From: Planococcus citri
Lineage: Eukaryota; Arthropoda; Insecta; Hemiptera; Pseudococcidae
Length of the DNA: 64,000 nucleotides
Assembly: GCF_950023065.1 (NCBI RefSeq)
Contig: NC_088679.1
Location: 67,766,001-67,830,000, forward strand
Direction of reading: 5' to 3'
Of the stretch, positions 1 through 10,589 are shown in pieces. The translations under genes and the position numbers were made by a program. Position 1 is the stretch's first letter; every line of letters begins with the position of its first letter. The notes beneath the pieces were generated by a model. It was given only the letters and a program-made list of their open reading frames with translations. It ran no database searches and had not been told where the DNA came from.

Positions 1-574
1 GAATTCCAGTACATTTCGAACCACGAGGTATGGTGTTGAATGAGCATTGAGCAAATTTAATTATGATGGTCTCTCGAGGAGTTGTACATAATTATACATA
101 TTTGCAAATTTCGAAGAAGGATCGCTGAAGGCAGGGGACATGTTTAATCGAGCAACGACGCCGACGTGAGAATATATTCGCAAAAACTGACGAAATCATT
201 AATGTCGCGTTTCACATTTTTTCAATTCTTTGAAATAGGGATAGGGGGAGGAACACTCCTCATTTTCCGGAGTGAGTCATGACGAAATTTCATTTCAACT
301 TCTCCCACGTGACTGAAATTTGTAGATGGGGTCCCCCGATAAATAACTCTTATTGAAAACATTTTTTAAAATTGGAATAATGTTTTTATTTTTTTGGGAG
401 GGGGTGGCTGGGTTCACTTGGATGAGCGGGGGGTGAGAAAAACGATCAGTATACGACTCTTTTGAAAAGGAATTTTATTCTGAGCACATTTTGTTGAGTT
501 AAATTTCGCGTCATTTCTAAAACTTTTTGCAAAAACGAAAAAACAAGAATTTGAATGATTTTTTGAATCAATTT
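1..574. other. AT-rich sequence, no gene seen
   Basis: There is no reading frame I would defend here, no RNA gene and no clear repeat. Short purine-rich tracts (240-255, 400-435) resemble the low-complexity padding around the foldback elements further on. The stretch ends where the left arm of the inverted structure at 575-3,150 begins. Confidence 0.5.
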
Positions 575-979
575 CTCAACAAAGGGGGAGTTGCGATAAG
601 GCCATATTTTAGCCCCTCCTAGTTTTCGACTCGATCGCTCTAAAAATGTTGAAATAAATATCCAAAATACGAATACGTGGTTAGTTAACCCAAAATGACC
701 ATTTTTTGGGCACCAGGGGTCCCCACTCCCCAAAGTTGCGAATAAAAAAAATGATTTCAGGAACCACTGAGTATTATTAAATTTCAAATCCGTTTGAAGC
801 CGATAAACGTTATGCGAGAAGGTTTTTTTATTTTCGACCCTCGGGAGCAGAAATTGGGGGGTTTGAAGAATTTGCATTTGAATCACACTAGCAAGTGCAC
901 GATAATTTTTCATATGATTTTTCCTGTAACTTTCAAAATTGAGCTATTTTGGGTCAAATTCTGAGATTTTTACTTTGTT

Positions 980-2391
980 CAGGGTCTCTAACAAAATTTC
1001 AAAATGAAAAAAAAAGGACTTTTAGTAGGACTTTCAGCAGGTCATTTTTCGAGCACTTATGGAATTTTTTGAGGTTGGGAGGGGGTCAACATTTTTTTCA
1101 AGGTGGGAGGTTCAAAATTTTCATTCAAGTTTTTAGCCAACGGAATTTTAGCAGGACTTTTAACTGGACAATTTTTGAACACTTGGGATTTTTTAAGGGG
1201 GAGAGGGGAGGGAGTGGGCGAGATTTCTGCTTCAAGTTTGGAATTTATTAACTAAGGAAAAGAGAAACAAACTGACCCTGGCGAAGCGAGGGCGAAAGCT
1301 CTCAAAATTAGAAGGTATTTTGGGTAATATGAAAAATTATGTCATCTTGTGTGATTTTTTTGGGGGGAGGGGGGGGGGGTTATAATGATGAGTTACATAC
1401 TTAGTATATTATTTTGCTTCAAAATTTTGAAATTCGAATAATGAATTTTTTTTGTTGAAAAATTGAAAATGAAAAAAGAAAAGCAAACGGGCACGAGCAA
1501 TATAATTATGATGGCAAAAGCTTTCGGAAATTAATATTCCGAGAGGCATTAAAACAATGGTATTTGAATAATATTCAAAATTAAAAAAGAAAAATAAATT
1601 GGCCCGAGCGAAGCGACGGCAAAAGCTCTCGAAAATCAGCATTTCGAGAGGTATAAAAAACAAAGTTTGTTTGCGTGATGAATTACTTATTTATGTTTTG
1701 CTTCAAAATTATAAAGTTTGAATTATGATTTTTTTTTCAAATTTAAAACTGGAAAAAGAAAAGCTAACGGGCCCGAGCGAAGCGAGTGCAGAAGCTTTAG
1801 AAATTCAGTATTTTGAGAGGTATAAAAACGGTGTTTTTTTGTGTAAATAAGTTACCTATATTTTGCTACAAAATCTTAAAATTTAAATGATGATTCAACA
1901 CCTCAATTCAAAAAAAAAAAAAAAAAAGAAAAGAAAAAATTCAAACTTGAAAAGGAAAACAAACAAACCCGAGTGAAGCAAGGCTAAAAGTTTTCAAAAT
2001 TTCATGTTTTGTTGAGAAATAAAAAAAAAATGTGTAAAGAAGAGTTTATTTTTTTGGTTAAAACTTTGAACATTTTATTGAATTTGAACAATAAGTCACT
2101 TATTTGGAAAAAGAAAAGCAAAATAGCTCGAGCGATGCGAGGGCAGAAGCTCACAAAAATGTGTGATTCAAGTTCTAAAAAAGTCGACAAACGAGCCCTT
2201 TTCTACAAGTTCAAAATTCCGGAAAAAAGGGGAAAAAATTGAAAATTTGAAAAAGTCATCTTGGAAAAAAAGCACTTTTGGATAAAATTGTTGAAAAAAA
2301 GGAAACTATATAAAAGGATAAAAATGTGTCATAGGCAAAAAAAAGGACTTTTGTAGGATAAATAGGATAAATAGGAGTGTCAGACACCCTG
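980..2391. mobile_element. Candidate CAGGGT-ended element in the foldback loop
   Basis: The left boundary reads CAGGGTCTCTAAC and the right boundary, in reverse complement, reads CAGGGTGTCTGAC. Both are followed inward by related AAAGTCC/GGACTTTT-rich sequence. The ends resemble those of the 40,792-41,084 element. Only a possible TGTT direct repeat flanks it, so it may be an old non-autonomous element or a chance pairing. The interior is the tandem array described separately. Confidence 0.35.
1270..2160 (+). repeat. Degenerate tandem array with GAGCGAAGCGAG core
   Basis: Six copies of a motif close to CCCGAGCGAAGCGAGGGC, followed by AAAAGCTCTCGAAAATT, start near 1,276, 1,490, 1,602, 1,771, 1,968 and 2,127. 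They are separated by 110-215 bases of A/T-rich filler, often preceded by AAAGAAAAGCAAA. The copy at 1,490 is degraded. The core GAGCGAAGCGAG reads the same backwards on one strand (mirror symmetry). In better copies the end of the core and the following GCTCTC can pair across a purine tetraloop. Further single copies lie at 9,015, 10,435, 48,217 and 48,770 (plus) and at 42,936 and 43,184 (minus). Confidence 0.8.
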
Positions 2392-3349
2392 TGTTGTTGA
2401 AATCGTGAAAACGTGACTTAAACGTCTTTTCGAAGAGTTAATCTCAGAATTTGACCTAAAATAGCTCAATTTTGAAAATTACAGGAAAAATCATATGAAA
2501 AATTATCGAGCACTTGCTAGTGTGATTCAAATGTAAATTCTTCAATTTATTTGAAAAAATATACATAAACGCCTTTCTTAGGGGTGTCTAAAATGGGGCC
2601 GGAGGCTCTAAAAAAAGGGTTCAAAATTACAAATATACAGGGAGCCTAATTCAACTTTTTCGTCTAGATAATCGAATATATACATCAAAACGTTATGTTT
2701 GGCGCAAATCGCAGATTTCTAGTTTTCCAGGGGTTCCCAAAATATCGAAATTACGAAAAATTGAAAAATTGGATTTTTGAGTACCAGCGAAAATTTTTAT
2801 TGAGCTCAAAATTTGGTAGGATGGAGGTGATTTCAAAATGTTCCCAAAAATCAAAACCCCCACAATTTCTGCTCCCGAGGGTCGAAAATAAAAAAACCTC
2901 GCATAACGTTTATCGGCTTCAAACGTATATTTTACGCTAAAAAAGTATTTGAAATTTATACTCAGTGGTTCCTAAAATCATTTTTTATTCGCAACTTTGG
3001 GGACCCCTGCAGGTGCCCAAAAAATGTTGGGTTAACTAACCACGGATTCGTATTTTAGACATTTATTTCAACATTTTTAGAATGATCGAGTCGAAAACTA
3101 GGTGGGGCCAAAAAAATGGTCTTATCGCAACTCCTCCTTATTTGAGGAAAAACGGGTGCTTCAAATGAAAATTTTGTACGAACTGAAATTGTATGAGATG
3201 TTATTAAGGAACATTTTTTATTAGAAAGTTTTTTTCGTAAAAGCCATAGGGATTAGGGAAGACGATATGCCATGTATCTAATATTAGGGGGCGAACCCTT
3301 GACAAATAGGGGAGAGGAAAAATCGAAATTTCGAATGGTGGGGGAGGGG

Positions 3350-3625
3350 TGAGCCAGGTGAGCCTAAAATAAGCACCTGGGGGTGGGAAAACTACAATAT
3401 ATTTCTCATCTATAAAATGCAATTTCTCCACACTTCCCTCGAATGATTTATGGACCCAAGATCAGCCCCATTGGAGCCCAAATCTCGAAAATAAACGGGT
3501 TCAGCGCTTGGGAAATTACATACTTTTTTAGCAAGAGCTCGTCCATAAGTCCATTTTCCGCGCAAAACATTTCACTTTCCCCGTTTGATTGACAGAAATG
3601 TTTTTTTGAGGTTTCCAGCGTGAGA
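3350..3625 (+). repeat. Dispersed repeat, copy 1 (second copy 28,405-28,675)
   Basis: About 270 bases here match 28,405-28,675 in the same orientation. Shared landmarks are AATAAGCACCTGGGGG/AATAAGCGCCTGGGGG, TTTAGCAAGAGCTCGTCC and AAAACATTTCAC. The copies differ at roughly one base in eight by eye. I see no open frame shared by both, so this looks like non-coding transposon-derived DNA. The minus-strand frame at 3,204-3,431 overlaps it and is not credible as a gene. Confidence 0.75.
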
Positions 3626-3629
3626 TTTC

Positions 3630-4984
3630 TCGATTCACGTAGATCAAAATACCCCCCCCCTCCTGCGCGAATTTCAGCCCGTATACGGAATTACGGGGCA
3701 ATACATCGGAAATCCAAAATAGTTCTGTAGTCTGGGTTTCTGGATCTGGCAAAGTCGGAGGGTAATTAACGTTTACATAAAATACACTGGGCAATAGCCT
3801 CATGTAAACAGCTGCCACCCTTAATTTTTTACTTAATTTTAACAACTTCATTATTATCGCGGCACGCTACAAAATACAATGACTTGGCGAAATTACGACC
3901 GAACGAACGCATGCCGACGAGTGTCAAGTCAAAGATACACGCACGCGATAGGCATATGGATGCATTTTAATGGTATTTCCTATCTCGTTACTCGAGTCCT
4001 TTTGGGAGATGGCACTCATCGTCATGTAGCATTACACTCTTCAAGCATGGTAACTGGTTGGTAGTATGATAGAAGATGTGAGTTTGAACGTAAGTAACAG
4101 AAAACTTATTCGCGTTTCTATCAGTACCTATGAAATCGTAATCCATCTCTCTATTTTTACCCTCAATACGCCGATTTTTTGAAAAAATAAATAAATGAAT
4201 AAATGAAAACTATCGATAAGCCGAATGCAGGTGTGTTGTGTGTTTTGGTTTACCCATAAACCCATCCTTTTACGTCAAGTGCAAAACTTCCCATGATAAT
4301 ATCCGATAATTACACCAGCTATCTGTAATCGTACAATAAAAATACGACAATAAAATGGCAAAACGCGACAATGTTTGCGTGACAATTGAAAAATAAAATA
4401 GAAAAAATCAAGTAGATAGCCACGTCTCGATAATGATACACCACATGCGTTCGCAGTACATCCCAATTACTTGCTCAGTCGTCGTTGATTACCGCCACGT
4501 ACACATACAGGGTGTCCTTTTGTCCTCACTTGGTTCGTGAGAGTTGACAAAATACGTCACTAAGGGTCGTTTCAAATCCGAGGCAAATCGCCGAGCTTTT
4601 TGAACTCGGGGTTGACGAATTTTCAAATATTTTTAATGTTGATAGACCCCTCGATGTACTCAAAGTGTATTTGTAGAAAGGGAAAATCGTGATCTTTGAG
4701 AGTGAGGTCAACTTGAAAACTACAAATGGTACAAATTTTAAACTTTTCTAGTTTGTGGGGGCATAGAAACGAGTTTTTTTTTTGAGATGAGGGAATGTCA
4801 GTGTTGCTAACTTCTATTTTAAGCACCGAAAATAAGCTGGAAAAGTTGGAAATAATTTTTTTCAATCGCGTCAATGCTCAAAATTTCTGAAAAAATTATC
4901 TCAAGAACAACTTTTTATGCTGATAAACAAACCAAAAATTGGGGAACTTTGTTTCTAATGTGTAAGATCAAAATTACACAAATT
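3630..4984. other. Mostly unique block, no gene seen
   Basis: The base composition is more even than in the flanks, with no internal repeat and several short unrelated frames on both strands. A possible transposon end, CAGGGTGTCC, starts at 4,507 but I find no partner end nearby. Nothing else supports an annotation. Confidence 0.45.
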
Positions 4985-5445
4985 AACTTAGTGAGAATTC
5001 TTGCCAATTTCCAACAAAAAAGCGAGACTCTTGGCCCTTGGGCAAATCTCGATTGAAGACAAGGTGAGACTTTCTGAGATTTTTTGAAAAACAGGCAACA
5101 AATTCGGGCAATTTTCAGCAAGAATCGAGACTTTTCGGCAATTTATACCTACAAAAGGTGAGTTTTTTGCTATTTTTGACAGAAAGCGAAATTTTTACAA
5201 TTTTACCAAAAGGCAAGACTTTCTAGGAATGAAACTTGTTCGATAACTTTGGGCAAAAAATGGTATAATTCTTGGCAATTTTTGAGAAATTTCACGCAAA
5301 AAACGAGACTTTAACAATTTTAGCAACAGACGAAGCTTTTTGGAAATTTTTGTCGAAAAAACAAATTTTTTGCCTTGGGAAATTTTTTTGGGAAATTAAG
5401 GGGACTATTTGAAAATTTTTGGCAGCACTGACAAAAGGCAGGATT
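4985..5445 (+). repeat. Degenerate GCGAGACTTTT array, copy 1
   Basis: Loose repetition of an A-rich stretch, then (G/C)GAGACTTT, then GCAATTTTTG, at roughly 40-60-base spacing. Clear instances lie near 5,022, 5,064, 5,125 and 5,305. The same theme forms arrays at 9,295-9,600 with 10,212-10,410 and at 20,190-20,840. All frames in it are short and inconsistent between copies. Confidence 0.6.
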
Positions 5446-6540
5446 TTGAAACATTTTTTTCTTCTTGGTTGATCTCCAATCATGCATATCTACAATTTGA
5501 TTTTCATTTCTACTCGAATGATTAATCGAGGTCATTACCAACCCCCTTACAAACATTTATACTCGTTTATGTCTATCTCTATACTAAGCACTTCTGCATC
5601 AACTTACTATACGTGTGTTACAATAACAACATAATACAGCACAACACACTACTCGAAGAGTACTTGTATATACGTATTTGAGAAAGAATAAGAGATCAAC
5701 CATCGACGATGAGGAAAGAAAAACTTCAGCTCGCGTAGTACGCAGTATTACTACACGATGATGTTATAAAAGCGAGCCGCGAGTTAACGAATGCATTAAT
5801 TCTTTGGACTGGCATCGTGTATTTGATGTAAATAGAACGTGCTTTATTCGTAATGACATACTTTTATAGCAACACCAAGTCACTCAAATTCGATCTGGAA
5901 AGGTTTAATAATATTCTGGTTCGTATACGATATAATATAGTTGAGTTGTTCAACGCATCCAGCATCCAACACATCGAACAGCAGAGCAAAGTGTTCGGGT
6001 TAAAGTGAGCCGACACGTGGGTCTTCCAGATCATCGTAGACGTCAAAGAACATAACATATCTATTCAATCGTGTAGTATAATCTCGAAATTACGATTACA
6101 CTATACGGTATACTGTACTCATGGAGATCAGCATTCTGTAAAGGTATGCAATTAAACGTGCCGAGAGAAGTGTGTCTGTCTACATAGCCACAGCTGCGGA
6201 CGAGTACGTATACCTATATTGTATGCAAGTAGTTATAGGAAAAATATAAATACGATATGTACGCTATTGCTTTATTGTACACGAAACACCGACATCAAAG
6301 TAACATGCAATTTATACAATGTTCAGAAAACGATATGATGTTATACTCGTAGAGTATAGCGTAGAGTGTAAAATTGCGATAATGAAGTTATTTTTCAGTC
6401 TCAGAAAACAGAAAAGAAGAGAGAAGGTATTGGTAAATTTGTGCAGAAGTAAATTCAGAGAAAAAATATAAACTACCGAAGCATCCGAAAACTGGAGTAC
6501 ACAAAAGTCCATTAAAAAAAAGAAGTATCAAAAGTGTTGA
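5446..6540. other. Unique block, no gene seen
   Basis: Low-repeat sequence with more CpG and fewer homopolymers than its surroundings. The short frames on both strands have no recognisable motif or splice context. It could be intronic or intergenic. Confidence 0.4.
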
Positions 6541-8390
6541 AAAGGGTAATTTTTTGAAAAAATTCTTTGAAAATTAGGCCTACTGAAATTGTAAAAGAAA
6601 AGTAGCTCAGCGGTCAGCCGACAGGAAAAAACTTCCAAAAACATACCAAAAGGAAACAATTTCAACGATTCTACTCTATTTTCTGATTTTATCATCATTT
6701 TTGAAGTTTTCTAGAGTACTGGGTTTTGATAACCCAACTCATTCTTTTTTACAATCTTCAACGTTCCTTCGGCCCATTTTTTTAAAAGATATCTCAAAAA
6801 AAATTATTCAAGTCGAAGGCGCAAAGCTCAAACCTTTTACTTATTTTTTCCATTCGATCCTAGAGTATCCCTTGAATCTCCAGTTTAAAAGAAGTGTAGA
6901 ACCTAAGGAGACATTAAGTGATCGAATCTAGAAAATAAATCGAAAATATTAGAACTCAGCTAACCTAGAATTCGTGGAGATCGACATGAACTCTTTTTCA
7001 TGCGATTTTCGCCTGAATTTCATTGAAATCCCATCATTTTACAACGATTCACAGAAGTTTATGCAATTTTTTACTGAACTTTGTCAAATTTTACAAAAAT
7101 TTTTGTTATTGATTTACAGTAGATTTTAATGGTTTATTCATATTCTCAAGTCATTTTAAGGATATACCTACATATGTATGTAACATTTAGGAGAATTTTG
7201 CCAAAATTCCTTCTGCTTTTGAGGGCGAAACATTGTATATCAAAAATCGCTAAAATTATTCAAAATCACGAATAAAGCCATAAAATCATCAAGTACAAAA
7301 AGACAAAAAAAATGACATTTTAGCAACATTTTTGATTTTTTTCTTCAGTGCACAAATTTTTATTCCATCGTGAATAGAAATTTTTTAAAATTCAGAAAAT
7401 TTTTAAAAATTTCAATTCTTTATATTTTAATATTTTTCTAGAATCTCGTTTTCAAAAATAATGAAATTTACCTAATTTCATTTCATCATGAGAAAATTTT
7501 CCTTATTTCTGATAAATGAATTTATTCAGTAAAAATGATGGAAATTAGTCCTGAAGTTGATATCAACTCCTTCTGAACTAAATTTCACCATTCCAAGCCA
7601 TTCTGGACCCTCCAGCGTGATTTTCGATTCTTATGAAGAAAATTCTGAGAAATCGGAAATCGTGCTGGAAAGTCCAAGAATTACTTAGAAATGAGAAATT
7701 CGGGTGAAATGGGGGGGAGGGAGGGGGAGGGTGTTGGTTTAAAATAAAATACTGCCGTTTCCACAAATTTTAAAAAATTTTCTTTTAAACCGAAAATTTT
7801 TGATTTTTTTTGAGATTTTTTTTCATAAATATGCTGGAGTCAAAAAACGTACTCGAGATATCCGCCTAGAAATGGGTTCGAATATGGATAAAACCCCTTA
7901 AAAGTAGGTGAACAATAAGCCAGAACTGGATTTTTAGCTATCCAAGTTCATTTTCACGATTTCTGGAGAAAATTTCAGATTCTTGAGATATCGAAAACTG
8001 TGCCGAAGGCTTCAGAATGAGAGGGATTGATTTTAGACAAAATACAACTATTCGTACAAATTTCAAAAATTTTCCTACGAACATAAGTAAAATGTAAATT
8101 TTAGGAATTTTTTGAATATTTTCTCCTTATCTACTTAGCTACTTGAATATTCTGGTCGAAAAAACTAATTCTAAGTGTCCACCTAGAAATCGGTTCAAAA
8201 GTGGATAAACCCTTCAAGCAGGTCGACATGAGCCACATCTCGGTTTTTAGCTGTTCAAGTTCATTTCCACACTTTCTGGAGAAATTTTTAAATTCTGGAC
8301 TCTGGAGAAATCGAAAATTGCGCTGAAGGCACCAAAATGGTCTCGATTGAAGGGAATCGATACGGTATTAGTCTCCGGTCTGATTTCTAT
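6541..8390. repeat. AT-rich region with decayed copies of the 31.1/34.2 kb repeat
   Basis: Parts of 7,540-7,760 and 7,840-8,340 resemble the repeat at 31,101-31,550 and 34,178-34,606. Shared phrases include CCATTCTGGACCCTCCAGCG, a GTTCGAA..GGATAAA block, and GGTTTTTAGCTG followed by TTCAAGTTCATTT. The two stretches look like successive, strongly diverged units. A G-rich tract of four G-runs at 7,711-7,731 lies inside. The rest (6,541-7,540) holds nothing I can name. Confidence 0.5.
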
Positions 8391-9294
8391 CAATTCAGGG
8401 TGTCCACTCGTTTCTGGAAATGATGTTCCCTGACTTTTCCAGGTTTTCCAGACCAATTTCTCCAATTATCCAGATTCTTGAAAAATGAATTACATGTGCG
8501 ATCGGGTGGGGGGGGGGTCAATTTTTTCGAACATCATGAGCTGAAAATATCGTTAATAGAGCCCTTTTTTCCTAAGCATAGGATGGCCCTTATTTAAACT
8601 TGGTGGGAAAATTTTTTTTGGTTTTTCAGTGGGAAAAATCAAGATTTCAACGTGCTGAGTTCAATCGATGGTATCAAAATTTCTAAAAAGAGAGGCGCTC
8701 TGTTGAAAAAACAAAAATTGTATTAATAATTTGCATTCGAGCACAGACACAATGGAAGAACATCATTTTTCAAAAACTTTTTTATTTGAACCCTCAAACA
8801 TCTTTCATTGGAACTTGAACCGAATGATGAACTGGACAGAATACTGAACTGAACTGAATGCAGAACTAAAATATACTGAACTGAATACTAAAATTTTATT
8901 TCATTTTATTTCATGTTCTTATTAATTCATTCTTTCATCCAGTCTTTCTGTCTTTCCGTCTTTCCATCTCATCTGTCCGTCTTTTTCATCTTTTTCGTCT
9001 TTTCGATGTTAAATGGCCCAAGCAAAGCGAGGGCAAAAGCTCCGGAAAATTTTTTAATGTCAACATTACTCAAATTTACTTAATCAATGGTTTTTTGAAA
9101 TTTCAGGGCTCTTCACTTTTTTCATTCAGTAACCTAAAACATTCAAAAAAGTAACCAAGAAGTAACCAAAAAAAAGACAAAACATAGGCATTTCATTTTT
9201 AATGCCAAAAAAATGATCAAAAAAGTAGTGAACTTTTCGTTTTAAATTAAAATTTAAAAATGAAACTCGATAGAAACTTGTCTAATATCAACAA

Positions 9295-10410
9295 AAAGCA
9301 GGGCATTTTGGCAATTCCTTTTTCCAATTTTTGCTGAAAAAGTTGAACTACAAAATATAGGGCAACTTTTTGATTGAAAAAAAAAACGATTTTTTTTTGA
9401 TAATTTAAGACCAAAAATTGAGAATTTTTGCGATTTCTGGCAATGAATACGAGACATTTGACAATTTCAGCAAAAGAAAGGTTTTTTTTTTTAGCAATTT
9501 CTGGCGAAAAAACGACACAGAACTATTATTAGAAAAGAGTGGGAGTTTTTGGATGCAAAAAACAACACAATTCTTAGCATGTTTTTCGCAAAAAAAAAAT
9601 CTTGACTACCGTAAGCGGGTGATATTTGGCAGTCCGGGGGTAATTTGGCAGTCTCTCATATGGAGCAATATTATTGCATACTGTGGGACTGATTAACACC
9701 CAGCAGAGTGCTATCACACAGTCTAGGCTTCCCAAGTCCACAAATAATAATTTAGAACGAATACCGCTTTTCGAGATGCATTTTAAGGAAATTGAGAGTA
9801 AAATTACGAAATGATGTTTATTGTTATTCAAAAATTCACCTCGGAAAGTTACCTCTACCGACCGAACTGGTAAAAATTTACATTGGCGAACGTTACATTT
9901 TCATACGCAGAATTTTATCCTCTTTGTAATGGTATACATGAAGTTGGAGTTATATTGGTACCAACACTCGCTGTAGTTGGTTTTTTAGTTGAAAACGTGT
10001 GATTTTCGTGTTGAAAATGCCAAATTACCCACTGTGACTTAACCGTGACCCACCAGATTATCATGTAGTGCCAAATATCCCAATCGCCGGCTAATTTGGC
10101 AGTTTTTGCGCGAGGTCTCCGCACGCTAATACCGTCAACTCTGGGGGTAAGTTGGCACCCCCATTCTACTCTACTAACATAAAACCTGCCAAATATCACC
10201 TGCTTACGGTATTTAGACCAAAAGCGAGACTTTTTGCTATTTTTGACAAAAAACGAGACTTCTGCAATAATTTCAGTAAAAGGCAGATCTTGACCATTTT
10301 TATCAAAAAAGCGAAATATTTTGGCGCTAAAGAGCGATATTTTTTACGTTGATAAAATGCAAGGCTTCAACAATTTTTGCAAAAAACAGAACCTTCTAGG
10401 AATTTGGCAA
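9295..10410 (+). repeat. GCGAGACTTTT array, copy 2, split by a MITE
   Basis: The motif series (AAAAAACGA, GAGACATTTG, GCAAAAGAAAGG, GCGAGACTTTTTGC, ACGAGACTTCTGC) runs from 9,295 to 9,606. It resumes at 10,212 straight after the MITE at 9,609-10,209, so the array predates that insertion. A degraded GAGCGAAGCGAG-type motif lies at its right end (10,435). Confidence 0.6.
9609..10209. mobile_element. 601-bp MITE, mariner-type, TA target duplication
   Basis: The left end CCGTAAGCGGGTGATATTTG and the right end in reverse complement, CCGTAAGCAGGTGATATTTG, differ at one of the first 20 bases. TA dinucleotides flank both ends (9,607-9,608 and 10,210-10,211). TA duplication with matched inverted ends and no transposase frame is the pattern of non-autonomous Tc1/mariner-superfamily elements. 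The interior repeats AATTTGGCA/TTTGGCAC several times. It inserted into the GCGAGACTTTT array. Confidence 0.88.
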
Positions 10411-10589
10411 CATGACAAAACCGCCCAGCCAAAAAATTGCCTGAGCAAAGCGAAGGTGAATTTTTTCATTATGAGAAATGGAAAAATCAGTTTGAAGTAA
10501 CCTTTCTCAAAATTTCCTGACTTTTGAGTAAAAAATGCTGTGAATTTCCAAAATTCCCTGACTTTTCCAGGCTTGTGAACACCCTGATT

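Larger units (their letters stand above)
575..3150. repeat. Large imperfect foldback (arms 575-965 and 2,440-3,150)
   Basis: The segment 575-965 reappears in reverse complement at 2,440-3,150. The two share blocks around CATAACGTTTATCGGCTTCA, GGGTTAACTAACCACG and TGCTCCCGAGGGTCGAAAAT. The right arm carries about 310 extra bases (roughly 2,545-2,855) that the left arm lacks, so one arm has been deleted or the other has gained an insert. Reading frames on both arms (for example minus strand 446-913) are shadows of this repeat. The loop holds the GAGCGAAGCGAG array. I see no target duplication at the outer ends and no family I recognise. Confidence 0.75.
8396..10586. mobile_element. Candidate hAT-like element with CAGGGTGT ends
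   Basis: The left end at 8,396 reads CAGGGTGTCCACTCG. The right end at 10,586, in reverse complement, reads CAGGGTGTTCACAAGC. Both continue inward into CCTGGAAAAGTCAGGGAA-type sequence (on opposite strands), a combination I recognise from hAT-like repeats of many animals. The flanking octamers (TATCAATT and ATTCATTT) match at only 5 of 8 positions, so the target duplication is doubtful and the ends may belong to two separate insertions. It contains the split GCGAGACTTTT array and a TA-flanked MITE, and no transposase frame. Confidence 0.4.

Noticed and set aside
446..913. 155-codon minus frame
   Set aside because: It lies mostly in the left arm of the 575-3,150 inverted structure. The counterpart in the right arm is broken and there is no known domain.
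4507..4516. CAGGGTGTCC as the end of another CAGGG element
   Set aside because: No inverted partner end could be found within several kilobases. A ten-base match alone is weak.
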